64,000 nt of DNA from Margaritifera margaritifera (GCA_029931535.1 JAQPZY010001670.1:1922001-1986000); one strand, 5' to 3'; shown: positions 11,869 to 23,050, numbered from the stretch's first letter. Made by a program: numbers and translations. Notes: a model not told the origin generated them from the letters alone.

Positions 11869-12028
11869 GTGTTTATCAACAGCTCAGAAACAGCTGTCCA
11901 TAGTGGGATGGGATTCACAGGAAGGCAACTTCCAGACCTAGTCAGGTCAAATGAAGGGATTATCAAACTAAAGTTTAAAACAAATGAAGCTCTTACAGAC
12001 ACAGGATTCTCAGCCAAGTTTTCCATAG
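11869..12028 (+). CDS. Exon of a CUB/sushi protein: second half of the CUB domain
   Basis: Acceptor 'cttttctag' before 11869, donor 'catag|gtaatt' after 12028; 160 bases, phase 0 to 1. The peptide runs 'VFINSSETAVHSGMGFTG', then 'LPDLVRSNEGIIKLKFKTN' and 'TDTGFSAKFSI', a good CUB C-terminal half. The usual second cysteine pair is missing: the 'YCG' position reads 'FTG'. So this is a two-cysteine CUB. The 1-0-1 phase pattern of the exon pair would let the module be shuffled as a unit. Confidence 0.85.
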
Positions 12029-12356
12029 GTAATTATAATCCCAGTCACATCTGGTCAACATTTGTTGATTTTCCATCCAAAATTGTGAAAGGTATTCCCT
12101 TTCATGAATGTGGACAGGTATACCTGACTTGGTCAAGTTACATGTTTAGGTAGGTTTTTCATGCACTTTTAATTGCAGATTCATACAACATTGTATGTGG
12201 ATGTTTCTTGATGAGTTCAACACCATTCCACCAAAAGTATTAATTGTGACCTTCATATTTTTGTAACTTGTTTTGTCATTAGCAAAAGTCAGTTGGGGTT
12301 ATAATATAGATTTGGAGATACAAAACAGGAAGTGACATGGAATTCATATGTTTAAT

Positions 12357-12705
12357 ATGTATGTATGTACGTATGTATGTATGTATGTATGTATGTATGT
12401 ATGTATGTATGTATGTATGTATGTATGTATGTATGTATGTATGTATGTATGTATGTATGTATGTATGTATGTATGTATGTATGTATGTATGTATGTATGT
12501 ATGTATGTATGTATGTATGTATGTATGTATGTATGTATGTATGTATGTATGTATGTATGTATGTATGTATGTATGTATGTATGTATGTATGTATGTATGT
12601 ATGTATGTATGTATGTATGTATGTATGTATGTATGTATGTATGTATGTATGTATGTATGTATGTATGTATGTATGTATGTATGTATGTATGTATGTATGT
12701 ATGTA
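12357..12705. repeat. (ATGT)n microsatellite, about 87 units
   Basis: Almost pure ATGT over about 349 bases with a single early C substitution near 12369. All long reading frames here (Met-Tyr-Val-Cys or His-Thr-Tyr-Ile repeats on either strand) are artefacts of the repeat. Confidence 0.99.
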
Positions 12706-12869
12706 GTGGTTTATGGCACTGCAGCACAGTAGTGTGTATATGGTGCCAACTAAAGGTGAATGTTCGGAAAATGTAAAAATAAATTGCACACAAACTTTTA
12801 TCAAATATGGCCACTGTTATTAGAAGTAGAAAAACCTTTAAATGACTTTATTTTTAAAAACTTGCAATA

Positions 12870-13260
12870 GAATTTGACCAAATTTGACAGCATCCTTCCA
12901 TAGAGGGCTTTCAAGTTCTACAAATGATGCTGATCATTCATCAAATATAGCCATCATTACTAATAATTAATTTTTTTTTTAATAACCTCTTCTAGAAAAC
13001 TGTTTAAAAGATTTTGACTAAATTTGACAGAATGCACCCTAGCTTGAAGGCCTGTCAGATTTATACAAATGATGCTGATCTGCCATCAGATATAGGTGCC
13101 ATTGCTAAAAAAAGAAAAACATTTGCCTACTTTGTCTATAAAAAATCGCTCAACATAATTTGACCAACTTTGGCAGAAAGTGTCCTGGCATAGAGTCCTT
13201 TTGATATTGGACTCAATGCTGATATGCCATCAGATGTGGATAATGATGCAATGACTGGAG
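12870..13260. repeat. Three-unit tandem repeat, ~140-145-bp period
   Basis: Degenerate units each start 'gaccaaatttgacagaa' (about 12877, 13016, 13161) and continue with 'agagggctttcaag', 'caaatgatgctgat' and 'ccatcagatat'. No coding potential. Divergence between units is high. Confidence 0.7.
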
Positions 13261-14232
13261 AAACATTTATATCCATAAATACTAACATGCAAACAAATTA
13301 TATTATCAAAAATTCATGACACAGTTGATAAGAATTCATACTTAGCTGTATAATAAATCACAAAATTGAGTGTGAATGTTTTTTCTGGGAAAAACTGGTT
13401 CAGTTATGATTCTATATGCTTGTCATGGTATGCACTTTCTCAAGTACAAGTCACACAGGTCATGTAGGCATGTTGTACTATTTCATCTATAGGTGTCATT
13501 TTTAAGAATTTCATTACACATAACTTTAAATGGCAATTATTCAGTTTAATTTGTTTGCTTGTTTATCATTATTTCTTGCAAGATCATTACATAATCACTG
13601 CAGGAAACACATCCAACAAAATCAGCGTTAAAATGTGTGGACATTTTTTGATGAGGTGTAAGTCATGCTATGATGTCACAATGAAAGTGCAGTATATTGC
13701 AAATTATTTGTACTGTCCTGCACTAATACCATATGTACTCACTTAAAAGTTGATGCTTTTTATTTTACTGACAATTGGATTCAATTCATCTTAAAAGCAT
13801 AACATACAAAACAATTGGATAAATCTTACCTGAATCCCATATCTTGTGAAGTTGGCACTCACTTAGCTTGTAAAGGCAGCACCTGCTTTGTTTTCACAGT
13901 TGATTATCCTTTGATCCAGCTGAGAATTTGATACTTGTTCAGTGCCAAGTAAAGTCCTATATTCAGTTAACTGTGGGTACTTATTTTAAAACTCTCTCTA
14001 ATCATGCTGCATAATTGACACCTGTTCAGTTTCAGTGATCATTGAATGAGATTTCACAGACTTTATGATCAAAGTGCCAGTTACAGAGCCCAAGCTCAGT
14101 CTCCACATAAATAATGGCCCAAGTTTCTGAATCATCAGTGTTCTGTCAGCTACTGGGTACCTTATCACATCATACATCATGAATTGCTAAACTTTTGCAG
14201 TTTCACCAATATGGGGAAAGAAAACATAATTT
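13261..14232. other. Non-coding intronic sequence
   Basis: Nothing recognised with confidence. A short segment at about 13583-13657 between AG and GT reads like part of a CUB domain in one frame, but its phases do not fit the neighbouring exons (see rejected items). Confidence 0.4.
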
Positions 14233-15142
14233 TAATAGCAGTAATACGTAACCTGTTGCTGTTGCATAGCTTACTCTTTTTTGTGACAAAAAAACCTTGT
14301 AAATTTGATGACAAAACATCCTTCCATAGAGTGGAGAATTGTCAACAGGACATGGTCCACTCATGCATCTTGCATGTTCTTGTGCAGAACAGTCATCTTT
14401 TTCAAGGATGCCATGTTAATGGATGTGTGTCGAAGTTGTGACCAGAGAAAAATTGCTTGTTGTTAGTGTTTTGCTGTGTTGTGGTCTTTCCTTCAACAAT
14501 TTTTAAATCTCGATGTTACCATTTTTATTCCTCTCTGTATTTAATTTTACATGCTGGTAACCCTCCCTTTTCAGGATATTGTTCATAGTGGGACCTCCCT
14601 TTTCAGGATATTGTTCATAATGGGACCACTTATGTTACCACACTGTATCCCACTGCCAAGGGGTTATGGTACACTCATACTCAATATCAAATTTACAACT
14701 GGTTACGGGTAAGTCTTTTGTGCTAAGTGGAGCAGAGACCCCATCTAACATAGTAGGAATTATGTATTCCTTCCCTTGATTAATTACACTGGTCTACAAT
14801 TTTGTAAAAGTCATCTGCTTCAGAGATAAAATGTGCTATTTATTAGGGATTTTGATGTGCTGAATTCAAATATGACAATTAAAACAACTGATTCGATACT
14901 GTTTCCAAGATATTTAAGTTTTTACATTTTACGTCTATGTATATTGTGTTCATAGTAGACTTTTAATCATAAATTGTAAACCGATGTCTTTTCATGTGTT
15001 TATGGTTGCTTTACATGATAATATTTCACCTGTCCTGCTTATGTAACACTTTAAAAAACAGCAAAAGGGTTATATAAATAAAAAATATATTGAAACAAAA
15101 GTAATAAAACTATTATGTATATATAAGTACATAGTTTAGTCC

Positions 15143-16837
15143 TTATTCAGTATCTGCTCGGCGCTTCTTGGCTTGTCTCTTGTAATCATTAAATGGAGCA
15201 TCTCTTGTCACTGTCCAGCAATAGTCTGCAAGCATTGATGGACTCCATTTACCCTGATAGCGTTTCTCCATTGTTGCAATGTCCAGGTGAAATTGCTTGC
15301 CGTGCTTGTCGCTCACTGCTCCGCAGTTCGGTGGAAAACTAGATGTGAGTGCAAAAAAATGTATCTTTTGTGACATGTTGCAACCAAAGCTTTTGTATGC
15401 CTTGAGGAGGTTTTCCACCAACTCCCTGTAGTTGCCTGCCTTGTTGTTTCCGAGAAAATTTGTTGCCACTAACTGGAAGGCTTTTCATGCCGTCGTTTCC
15501 TTGCCACGCAGTGCACGGTGAAATGCATCATCTCGAAGAAGTTCATGAATCTGAGGACCAACAAAGACACCTTCCTTTATCTTAGCTTCACTTAACCTTG
15601 GAAATTTTTCACGGAGGTACTTGAAAGCTGCTTGTGTTGTGTCCATGGCCTTGACAAAGTTCTTCATCAGACCCAGCTTGATGTGCAAGGGTGGTAACAA
15701 AATCTTCCTTGATTCAACAAGTGGTGGATGCTAAACACTTTTCATCCCAGGCTCCAATGACTGTCGGAGTGGCCAATCTCTCTTGATGTAGTGGGAATCT
15801 CTTGCATGACGATCCCATTCGCAAAGAAAACAGAAGTACTTTGTGTATGCAGTCTGCAGACCAAGCAAGAGAGCAAGAACCTTGAAATCACCACAAAGCT
15901 GCCACTGATGTTGGTCATAGTTTATGCACCTCAAAAGTTGTTTCATGTTTTCATAGGTTTCCTTCATATGGACTACATGAGCAACTGGAATTGTTGGCAA
16001 AACACTGCCATTATGCAGCAAAACAGCTTTAAGACTCGTCTTCAATGAATCAATGAACAGTCTCCACTCATCTGGATCATGAACGATGTTGAGGGCTGCC
16101 ATCACACCATTGATGTTGTTGCAGGCTACAAGATCACCTTCCATGAAGAAGAATGGGACAAGATCCTTTTGACGGTCACGGAACATGGAAATCCTAACAT
16201 CACCTGCCAGGAGATTCCACTGCTGTAGTCTGGAGCCGAACTGCTCTGCCTTACTCTTGGGTAGTTCCAAATCCCTGACAAGGTCATTCAGTTCACCTTG
16301 TGTTATGCGGTGTCGTTCAGATGAGGAGGATGGGAGAAAATATGGGTCATGTGACATTGATGGTTCAGGAGTAGAAGTTTCATCCTCTTCCTCTTCCTTG
16401 TCTGACTCAAGTGAGAATGATTCTGGTGCATCAGGAACCGGCAGTCCTTCTCCATGGGGTACTGGGTGTATAGCTGATGGAATGTTTGGATAATGCACAG
16501 TCCACTTTTTCTTCTTTGACACACCTTTCCCAACTGGAGGCACCATGCAGAAGTAACAATTGCTGATATGATCTGTTGGCTCTCTCCAAATCATTGGCAA
16601 TGCAAAAGCCATAGATTTCCTTTTCCTGTTCAACCACGGGCGAAGATTTGTTGCACCAATGTTGCAGCATATGTGTGGGGCCTACCTCTTGTCCTGATCT
16701 CCAATTATGCAGCCAAAATAAAGGTGATAGGCTTTCTTAACCATAGGGGTTATATTGCGCTTTTTGTGATGCAAAAGTCACTTCACCACAAACATAGCAG
16801 AAGTTATCTGCCTTGTTCACACAAGTACGAGGCATCT
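15143..16837 (-). pseudogene. Conserved orphan invertebrate ORF, about 560 codons, broken
   Basis: The - strand reads from a start at 16837 ('MPRTCVNKADNFCYVCGE', a zinc-finger-like C..C start) through a frameshift zone at about 16740-16640. A long open part (16633-15731) follows with an acidic Ser/Glu-rich patch, 'LTQGELNDLVRDL'-like sequence, 'DEWRLFIDSLKTSLKAVLLH' and 'FCFLCEWDRHARDSHYI'. After a stop near 15731 it continues with 'LPPLHIKLGLMKNFVKAMD' and 'IKEGVFVGPQIHELL'; after another near 15483 come 'NFLGNNKAGNYRELV', 'GAVSDKHGKQFH' and 'MEKRYQGKWSPSMLADYCW'. I recall the same protein as a multicopy, uncharacterised family in arthropods and cnidarians. Its function is unknown. Multicopy spread and its position inside a DIRS-like element suggest it moves with mobile DNA. 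Dead here: two in-frame stops and at least one frameshift. Confidence 0.75.
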
Positions 16838-17384
16838 CTGCTCACTTTGGCTAAACAGAAATGTGTCCCTTTGCAAAATCAAACAACGACAAATAAGAGA
16901 GCACGACACTGTATGATTTGTAGAGCTGATATAGGGCAATTTCTTCAGCAGAATGATGTAAGCTTTGTTGTGATTGCATCATCATGACTTATAGGAATAA
17001 CATGATGCAATTCATATCATGTATGATGCAATACCAGCTTCAGATTGCATCATTCATTGTTTTGCCTAAAAAGCAAGTACTGTCCAAACCCAGTCATAGA
17101 TTTATTCATAGATCCAGTCAATGATGTATTTTAGTCATTTCTGGTTTAAATTGAGATCCCTTCCTTTTATAACTCACTTATCGTCCGCCATTCCCAAGTC
17201 AAGGGTCGTATATACTGACCCAGTATAATATCTTTAAAACTAGAGCCAATCAACAATTTTAGGCATCATTTTCGTTCTCAGTGACCCAGAATTAGTAAAG
17301 TTTGACAACATTTATTGTGGAAGCATTTTGGCTGTAGACCAGTGTTATCTAAACAATAAAGTCAGTGTGTTTCATTGTTATATA

Positions 17385-18450
17385 TGGTGAAACTTGTCTA
17401 CAGCGGCCACCTATGGGAAAAGGCCAAAGTGGCCTTTGTAGACAGGTGAGCTCTCAAGGCATTTTCAGCTCTCAAACTTGGTTCATGACAATTACATGTA
17501 CTATGCACCGAATAGCATTAGCATTATTAGTAGTACTAGTAGTAGTATGCTATCAAGATACATATATTTAGTTTAGCTATTTAGCAAAAAGAAAAAGAAA
17601 AAAATACTAAAATTAAATGTTCCACTTTAATACATCATGTACATTAAATCATCACTTATCAGTAGAAACGGCATCTAAATAAAATTACTAAATGACAGCT
17701 TACCTGTGATTGTCAAACACAGGACTGACTTTTTGTTAGGCCAGCTGGTATTATTAGGCGTGAAAACAGGTGTTCACAGTTCAAACAATTGATGGATTAA
17801 GCACTTGCTCAAACTCACCGTGATTAAAAGACAGTCGGCTTTTGATAAGACCTGAGATGATTAGAGAATGAAAAGAAACTTTCTGCAGCTATTGTTAGTT
17901 GCATATAAACTATAAGGGATACCACAAAAGCAGTGCACATGTGTCTCTACTCATTTAGTGCGATTGTACGTAATCTCTTACACTCCAGATTAACGTTGTT
18001 CTCAAAATCAGCAATAAGATCTCGCCTACACTTAATAATCCCTTGGATCCGAGTTTGCCTGACTCCCATTTCTGCTGCAACTACACGACTCTTTTGTCCA
18101 CTATCCAGCAAATGAATTGCTTTGATTCTCTCATGTAAGGACAAAAACCACCTTGCTTTCAAAGCCGACATGTTGACACCTTTGAGTTTGACTGACAGCA
18201 TGACTAGACTACGGTAGGTACAATTGAGATATGAAATGCTTGGAGCAGCCACTGCTGATACGCTCCATTGACCGCTTAAGGCAGTGTGAAACCAGTGTTT
18301 GGTTAGGAAACACCTTGCCTCTGACCGCTGAAAGCAGGTGACTGTTAAATACAGGGCTTTTATATAAGAAATTTGCAGGGGGGAAATTAGAATGACCATT
18401 GTGACCAGGTGTCAACTGAGCACAAGTGACCGTTGGGACAGGTTTGACTG
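17385..18450 (-). mobile_element. Tigger/pogo-type transposon, internally deleted, TA target site
   Basis: The ends are imperfect inverted repeats: left 'tggtgaaacttgtctacagc' and the right end read on the - strand 'cagtcaaacctgtcccaacg'. TA flanks both sides (17383-17384 and 18451-18452), the target of Tc1/mariner-superfamily elements. Length is about 1.07 kb against the 2-3 kb usual for autonomous elements. The interior holds only an N-terminal DNA-binding domain on the - strand. Confidence 0.8.
17947..18171 (-). pseudogene. CENP-B/Tigger-type N-terminal helix-turn-helix fragment
   Basis: Starting at the ATG ending at 18171 the peptide reads 'MSALKARWFLSLHERIKAIH', then 'LLDSGQKSRVVAAEMGVRQT' and 'GIIKCRRDLIADFENN', which is the psq/CENP-B-type HTH of Tigger transposases that binds the terminal repeats. 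It ends after 74 codons; the second HTH and the DDE catalytic domain are missing. An in-frame extension further upstream (to about 18399) is probably not coding because it runs through the terminal repeat region. Confidence 0.8.
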
Positions 18451-18469
18451 TATATGATATTTGGCATGT

Positions 18470-18860
18470 TATTGTGTGTGTGTTTGGAACAAGGTTCCGA
18501 CATGTCTATGTTGCCTAACTGGTGACCAGATTGGTCAGATTGGTGGTCAGATTGTACCAGTCACCAACCACTGGTCACTCTTCACCAGTCATCATACACA
18601 AGCCTTTTGGTATGGGGATACAGTTTGGACCAAGTTTCCCCCTCTCCCCACCATACTGTAACATTCTAGGAATTAATGGGGGTCTGCCCACGGGGTTCAA
18701 GCCTCAGAAGGGGATCAGATTGGTATCCCCCCTTTCCTATTATCCCTATGAATCCTTGTGGGGAGCAGGGCCCTCCATCTCAATGGAATTGGTCCTCGTA
18801 GAGCTTGTCTTGTTATCTTTCTCAACTGTTTACGCATCTGAGTACTTCGGCTTGACATGA
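18470..18860 (+). pseudogene. DIRS gag fragment
   Basis: The stretch with repeated 'ggtcagattggt' and 'ccactggtcac' (18520-18590), followed by 'ccttttggtatggggatac' and 'cccctctcccc', aligns by eye with the gag region of the shortened DIRS at 52610-52790, which has the same order of blocks. No clean frame remains. It lies where gag should be in the 14.2-22.1 kb element. Confidence 0.5.
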
Positions 18861-18984
18861 ACAGTTGTTAAACAAAATTTGATTGGCACATTGGGTCCTG
18901 GAACAAGCATTGTCGAGGTTGAACCTTGCATTAATGAAGTTTTACAAGTGCGTGATTAAAGTAAGGACTCATAGAAAATCCAAA

Positions 18985-19380
18985 ATGGCTGACTCCCAAT
19001 ATGGTTCATCGTCAAATGATGATTTAGTTCAGCAAATACTGGCCGATCATAGCGATGATGACAATGATTTTTAAAGTTTTGAAGTTATGAGATTATTGGA
19101 GCCCAGAAAATGTTACTGGAAATACCAGTGAGTAATTTTGAACCTGAAAATAATGTTGAATACGAGTCTGAAGTACATGCTGGATGGACAAAAACAGATG
19201 GCATGCCGGTCAAACCCCTATTAAGCGATATTTTGAAATTAAATGTCAGATAGGATGAATACTAAGCCTAATTAAAAAACAGGCAATTTAAAAGTAGAGT
19301 GCAATTTTCATTTCTTTTCTCAAACAATTCTGCCTTGAGGGATCTTGTGCTACAAAACTATACAGCACTCTAAGGGTTAA
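18985..19380 (+). mobile_element. piggyBac-like remnant ending at TTAA
   Basis: The right end 'gcactctaaggg' abuts TTAA at 19377-19380, matching the end of the piggyBac remnant at 27728-27731 ('gtgtggaaaggg' then TTAA). Inside, 'MADSQYGSSSNDDLVQQILA' followed by an Asp-rich run and, in another frame, 'NFEPENNVEYESEVHAGWTK' resemble the acidic N-terminus of piggyBac transposases. No catalytic region. The left end was not found. Assignment is inference. Confidence 0.45.
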
Positions 19381-19436
19381 GATAAATTAAATAAATAAGA
19401 ATCTAAAAAGAAATTAAAAAGTAAGGATATTTATTT

Positions 19437-19890
19437 TTGATCAGAATACCTCTGTTTGAACAAGCTGACTATGGCATTGATGGATTTAAAACCATAATAC
19501 AACATTGTGGAACAGATAAGAAATCTGGCATAGTAGTCACAAAAGCACTAATTAAAGAAAGTGAAACTTTGGCAGGACTCTTGTTAGTGAAAAATATTAT
19601 TTTGGAGCAGAGATGTCCAAGGGACAATACCTATGAGCTGTTGAATATTGTACATAACAACAATAAAGAATAATTTTTCAACTTGTTCAAGCTGGCTTAG
19701 CTAGCTATCCATATGTGAAAGTGGGTTCTCAGCACAGAACAATATTCATACACAGATAACAAATTATGTTCAGAAATGATCAACAGATTAATGCTTATAC
19801 AACTAGAGGAGACATCTTTTGAGGACTTTGATTTCAATAGAGCAGGAAGAAAGAAAGAGATGGATATTTATGTGTTGGGTAAATATTGAA
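19437..19890 (+). pseudogene. hAT transposase C-terminal remnant
   Basis: A 78-codon open stretch (19437-19673) is followed, with frame changes, by 'LFKLA', 'GFSAQNNIHTQI', 'CSEMINRLMLIQLEETSFED' and 'FDFNRAGRKKEMD'. This order (a C-x-S/G-F-S core, then 'N.R....L..LM.I') is the hAT dimerisation domain near the transposase C-terminus. The catalytic core upstream is missing. It lies just after the TTAA-ending fragment, so the two are separate insertions in the DIRS-like host. Confidence 0.55.
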
Positions 19891-19989
19891 CTATGGCCGT
19901 TTCCTCCTCCCTCTCATTTTTTTTTCCTCCTGCCTTATTTTGGTGACATGGGGGGAGCTCCCTCCTTTAGATAAAATCCTGGCAGCATC

Positions 19990-20960
19990 AGTCTGAGTTC
20001 CTTCTGTCTCATGACTTCGTTTACATGGGGATGAATTTCCCCATGAACCAAAACTTAGTGCAGGTCCCATGGGACCAGATAGAACAAATCATGATGCTGC
20101 GAGCCCAGACATCATTGTCTGCTTGCCTTTACCTCTCCCTACTGGAAACCCTGAATGCCCCTGCAGATCTGGTTCTGTGGTGACACTTTCATATATACCC
20201 TCTCCTTCTCACAAGGTGGAAACCACAGAGATTCACTCTCAGCTCTGATTCTGTTATGACCAGATTTTCATCACCACCTGCATTGGTGGATGAATTGTGA
20301 CTGGTTCCTGACTAGGGGTCCCATGCATGCACCTAACCCCATTCCTATCTGTTTGCCAACAACTCAGATTCTGGTTGGGGCGCTCATTTAGAACTAGAGG
20401 GTTTAATCCTGCAAGGTCACTGGACTCTGGATGAATCATCCTTCCATATCAACAATCTAGAAATGAAGGCCGTATTTCTAGCTTTGCAAGGGTGCATCGA
20501 CAGAATATAGAGTCAGTGTGTCATGGTCTTATTCGACAACAATTTTGTCCTAGTGTATATTTGACCATCGAGGAATTCTTGAACCTCCGCCACTGGGCAT
20601 CCTTGGAGAACATCACACTCCAAGTTCACCACATTCCGGGCAAGAAGAATGTATTAGCTGACAGTCTGTTTAGGACAGGCAAAACAGTCCTCACGGAATG
20701 GTCTCAGCATGGCTCCATAACAGAGTCCCTTTTCACACTGTGGTGAAAGCCTCTGGCAGACTTGTTTGCGACCAGGCTCAACAACAGACTTCCCTTTTAT
20801 GTTTCTCCAATCCCAGACCAAAGAGCAAGGGCAGTGGATGTGTTTAGCTTCTGGTGGGATCATCTATTCAGATACATTTTCCCACTATTCCTACTGCTAC
20901 CTAGTTCTACAAAAGTCAGAACTTCTGTTGCTCATATCATTCTCATAGCCCCACTGTAGC
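19990..20960 (+). pseudogene. DIRS RT C-terminus and RNase H, broken
   Basis: In changing frames: 'MGMNFPMNQNLVQVPWDQIE', 'LSACLYLSLLETLNAPADLV', then RNase H blocks 'SDSGWGAHLELEGLI', 'GHWTLDESSFHINNLEMKAV', 'FTTFRARRMY' / 'VHHIPGKKNVLADSLF', and the terminal 'DLFATRLNNRLPFYVSPIPD' at about 20760-20820. These are the typical blocks of DIRS1-group pol proteins in order. The catalytic half of RT is missing. Stops at several places. Confidence 0.85.
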
Positions 20961-21009
20961 CCTTATGATCATGGTTCTGCAATCTTATAAACCTGCTGAT
21001 AGATCAACC

Positions 21010-21600
21010 CAGGTCCCTACCTCATAGGAGGGATCTTTTGTCGCAACACAGGGCTTCATGCTATACAACAGCCCTCACATTCTCCACCTTCACGCTTTGC
21101 TCATCTCAAACGATTATCGGCCATGATAAGTTTTTGGGCCAGGTTGCCAGTTGCATCATTCAGGCCAGGAGAGCTTCTACATCCAAGGTCTATGATGGTA
21201 GGTGGAGGATCTTCTGTGAATTGGTGCAGTAGGAAACAAGTTGATCCTAGCTGTCCCACTGTGAGTTCTTCTATAAGTTCCATTGCTGATTTTCTTTTGC
21301 TTCTTTTCAAGAACAAAGGATGTTCAGTATGGATTATCAAGGGCTATAGAGCTGCGATTTGCAACACACTTAAATTCTCTTGGATTTGCACCTTGCTCAT
21401 CTCATTAAGTATTTTGAGCTGCAGAGATCTGGCTCTCTTATGCCAAGATGGAACCTGTCTTGTGTATTGTGGTCTTTAACTAAAAACCCCTATGAACCAT
21501 TGAGTGAGGCTTCCTTCTAGGACCTTTGACTCAAGACTGTTTTTACTTGCCCTGGTGACTGTGAGAAGATGAATGAGCTTCATGCCTCTTCTATCAACAT
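21010..21600 (+). pseudogene. DIRS tyrosine recombinase, N-terminal two thirds, broken
   Basis: Blocks 'SQHRASCYTT', 'QARRASTSKVYDGRWRIFCE', 'SSSISSIADFLLLLFKNKGC', 'WIIKGYRAAICNTL', then 'LTKNPYEPLSEASF' and 'EKMNELHAS' match the SAM-like N-terminal domain and the start of the catalytic domain. The conserved 'KR' before 'ELHALS' reads 'KM', so the first catalytic Arg appears lost. The C-terminal H-x-x-R and Tyr region was not found before the right inverted repeat. Confidence 0.75.
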
Positions 21601-22094
21601 TCTACCTTCTTCTCCTTCTACCTCTGCTCTTTGGCACAGTAAAGTACAAGCATTTTGTTTATGGGACCCACAGTTGTGGCACAACATGTGGCCCAGAGAG
21701 ACACCAGCATACTGTAATGTGGATCCCCCCCCCCCCAAATGGTGAGTATATTCAGTTTTTTTCTTCTGTTTTTGATCAGTTTTAAGACATCAGCCAACCC
21801 ATCTGACAAATTCAGCTCCACAGTAGTGATGGGTTATTATGTATTGCTGCCCTCCTCCCACACCACTCTGATGTCCAGGTGTAATTGTTTATGAAAAAGA
21901 TGACTGTTTTGTGCATATGCACGTGAGGTGCATGAGTGGACCATGCCCATTTGACAATTCTCCACTTTGGGAGGATGCTTTCACATCAATGGATGAGGTT
22001 TTTCATCACGAAAAAGAGTAAACGATGCAATAGCGACAGGTAAGTATTGCATAATTAAAATTAGTTTTACCCCCCCCCCCCCAAAAAAAAAATA

Positions 22095-23050
22095 CATGCT
22101 TATGATGGAGCATTCAAGTTAAAAGTTAAAGAATTTGCAGAGTAATATAACAACTACACCATAGAACATAAATTTGGTGCATTGGAGAAACAGGTGTGTG
22201 ACTGGCAAAACAATAAGTGATCTATTGGTGATAATGCCAGGGTTTTGAAGAAAATTTGAATAATGGAAAGCCCTTGTGTCGAATGAGAATGTACTTTGAA
22301 TGAGTGGGTTCTGCAGCAGTGTCAAAATAGGCATGCAATCGCTAGAAACATAATTAGATTGAAAACCCTTTCAACTGGCAAGGCTAACAGTGATGACTCA
22401 TTTTAAGCTTCAGCTTGATGGTGCACTAAATTTATGAGATATCTTACCTGCACTTGGACATTGTACACAGAGAGCTCAAAAGTTGCATGTCAATGTTGAT
22501 GAAAAAGTGGATAGTTTCTTTAAATTGTTATTAACGAGAGGAAACAAAATGATTTTTATCTGGTGCACATTGGAAATATGGACGAAACTCCCATGTATTT
22601 TGATATGCCTGGAAATTCTGCTTTACACCCAGTTGGAGACAAAATTGTGACAGTAAGGACTTAAGGAAGTAAGAAACAACATTTCACTGTGGTATTAAGT
22701 TCTTTAGCAAATGGCACAAAGCTGAAGCTGCTACTCGTGTTTAAATGGAGGACTGTACCTAAAGAAAAGATGTGAAGTTGAGTTTCTGTAACTGTTAATC
22801 CTAAGGAATGGGTGGATTTGTTTGTCTGGGTAGAGAGAGTATTGAACACTAGACCAGGCGCATTGTTGAAACCTAAACCTATGGTATATGGGTTACATCT
22901 TTGGGCCCATCTACAATCCAATTGTGCCACTGCCTTCACATATTTGTTTCAAATGGCTTGTTCAAGCAAACATCTAATGGTTGCAGTACAGACATGGTGC
23001 TGCCAGGGATCATAGTTTGGCATGTTCGATGTCACCATAACTTCTGTTTC
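22095..23050 (+). pseudogene. pogo-type transposase with Brinker-like HTH, broken
   Basis: Immediately beyond the DIRS right end there is 'YDGAFKLKVKEFAE', 'EHKFGALEKQVCDWQNNK' and 'NEWVLQQCQNRHAI' (22095-22345), the Brinker-like DNA-binding region plus CENP-B-like HTH of POGK-type pogo transposases. A DDE part follows at 22565-22930: 'NMDETPMYFDMPGNSALHPV', 'VLSSLANGTKLKLLLVFK', 'VERVLNTRPGALLKPKP'. The first catalytic Asp is present; the second (in 'LVLDSF..H' of relatives) reads 'MVYGLHLWAH', so it is lost. Stops at several sites. Terminal repeats not identified. Confidence 0.75.

Larger units (their letters stand above)
14233..22075 (+). mobile_element. DIRS-like element with inverted ends, heavily nested and decayed
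   Basis: The left end (14240-14410) and right end (21886-22050) are inverted copies of each other. Shared blocks include 'gcatagcttactctttt' against its complement near 22015, 'gacaattctccac', 'catgagtggaccatg' and 'gaaaaagatgactgtt'. A gag fragment (18470-18860), RNase H (about 19990-20960) and tyrosine recombinase (about 21010-21600) lie between them, all on +. The interior also holds a Tigger element, an orphan gene remnant, piggyBac-like and hAT debris. A remnant of the internal complementary region may be at about 21820-21850. DIRS elements integrate by tyrosine recombinase. Treating both ends as one element is inference. Confidence 0.6.

Noticed and set aside
12337..12814. Long open frames on both strands over the ATGT array
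   Set aside because: They are repeats of Met-Tyr-Val-Cys or Tyr-Ile-His-Thr caused by the microsatellite, with no domain.
13583..13657. Possible CUB exon ('HYIITAGNTSNKISVKMCG')
   Set aside because: AG and GT borders exist and the frame is CUB-like, but it must start in phase 2, which does not fit the phase 1 end of the exon at 11869-12028. Needs transcript evidence.
14602..14708. Possible CUB C-terminal exon ('RGYGTLILNIKFTTGYG')
   Set aside because: Phases do not match the other CUB exons, and the site lies just inside the left end of the DIRS-like element.
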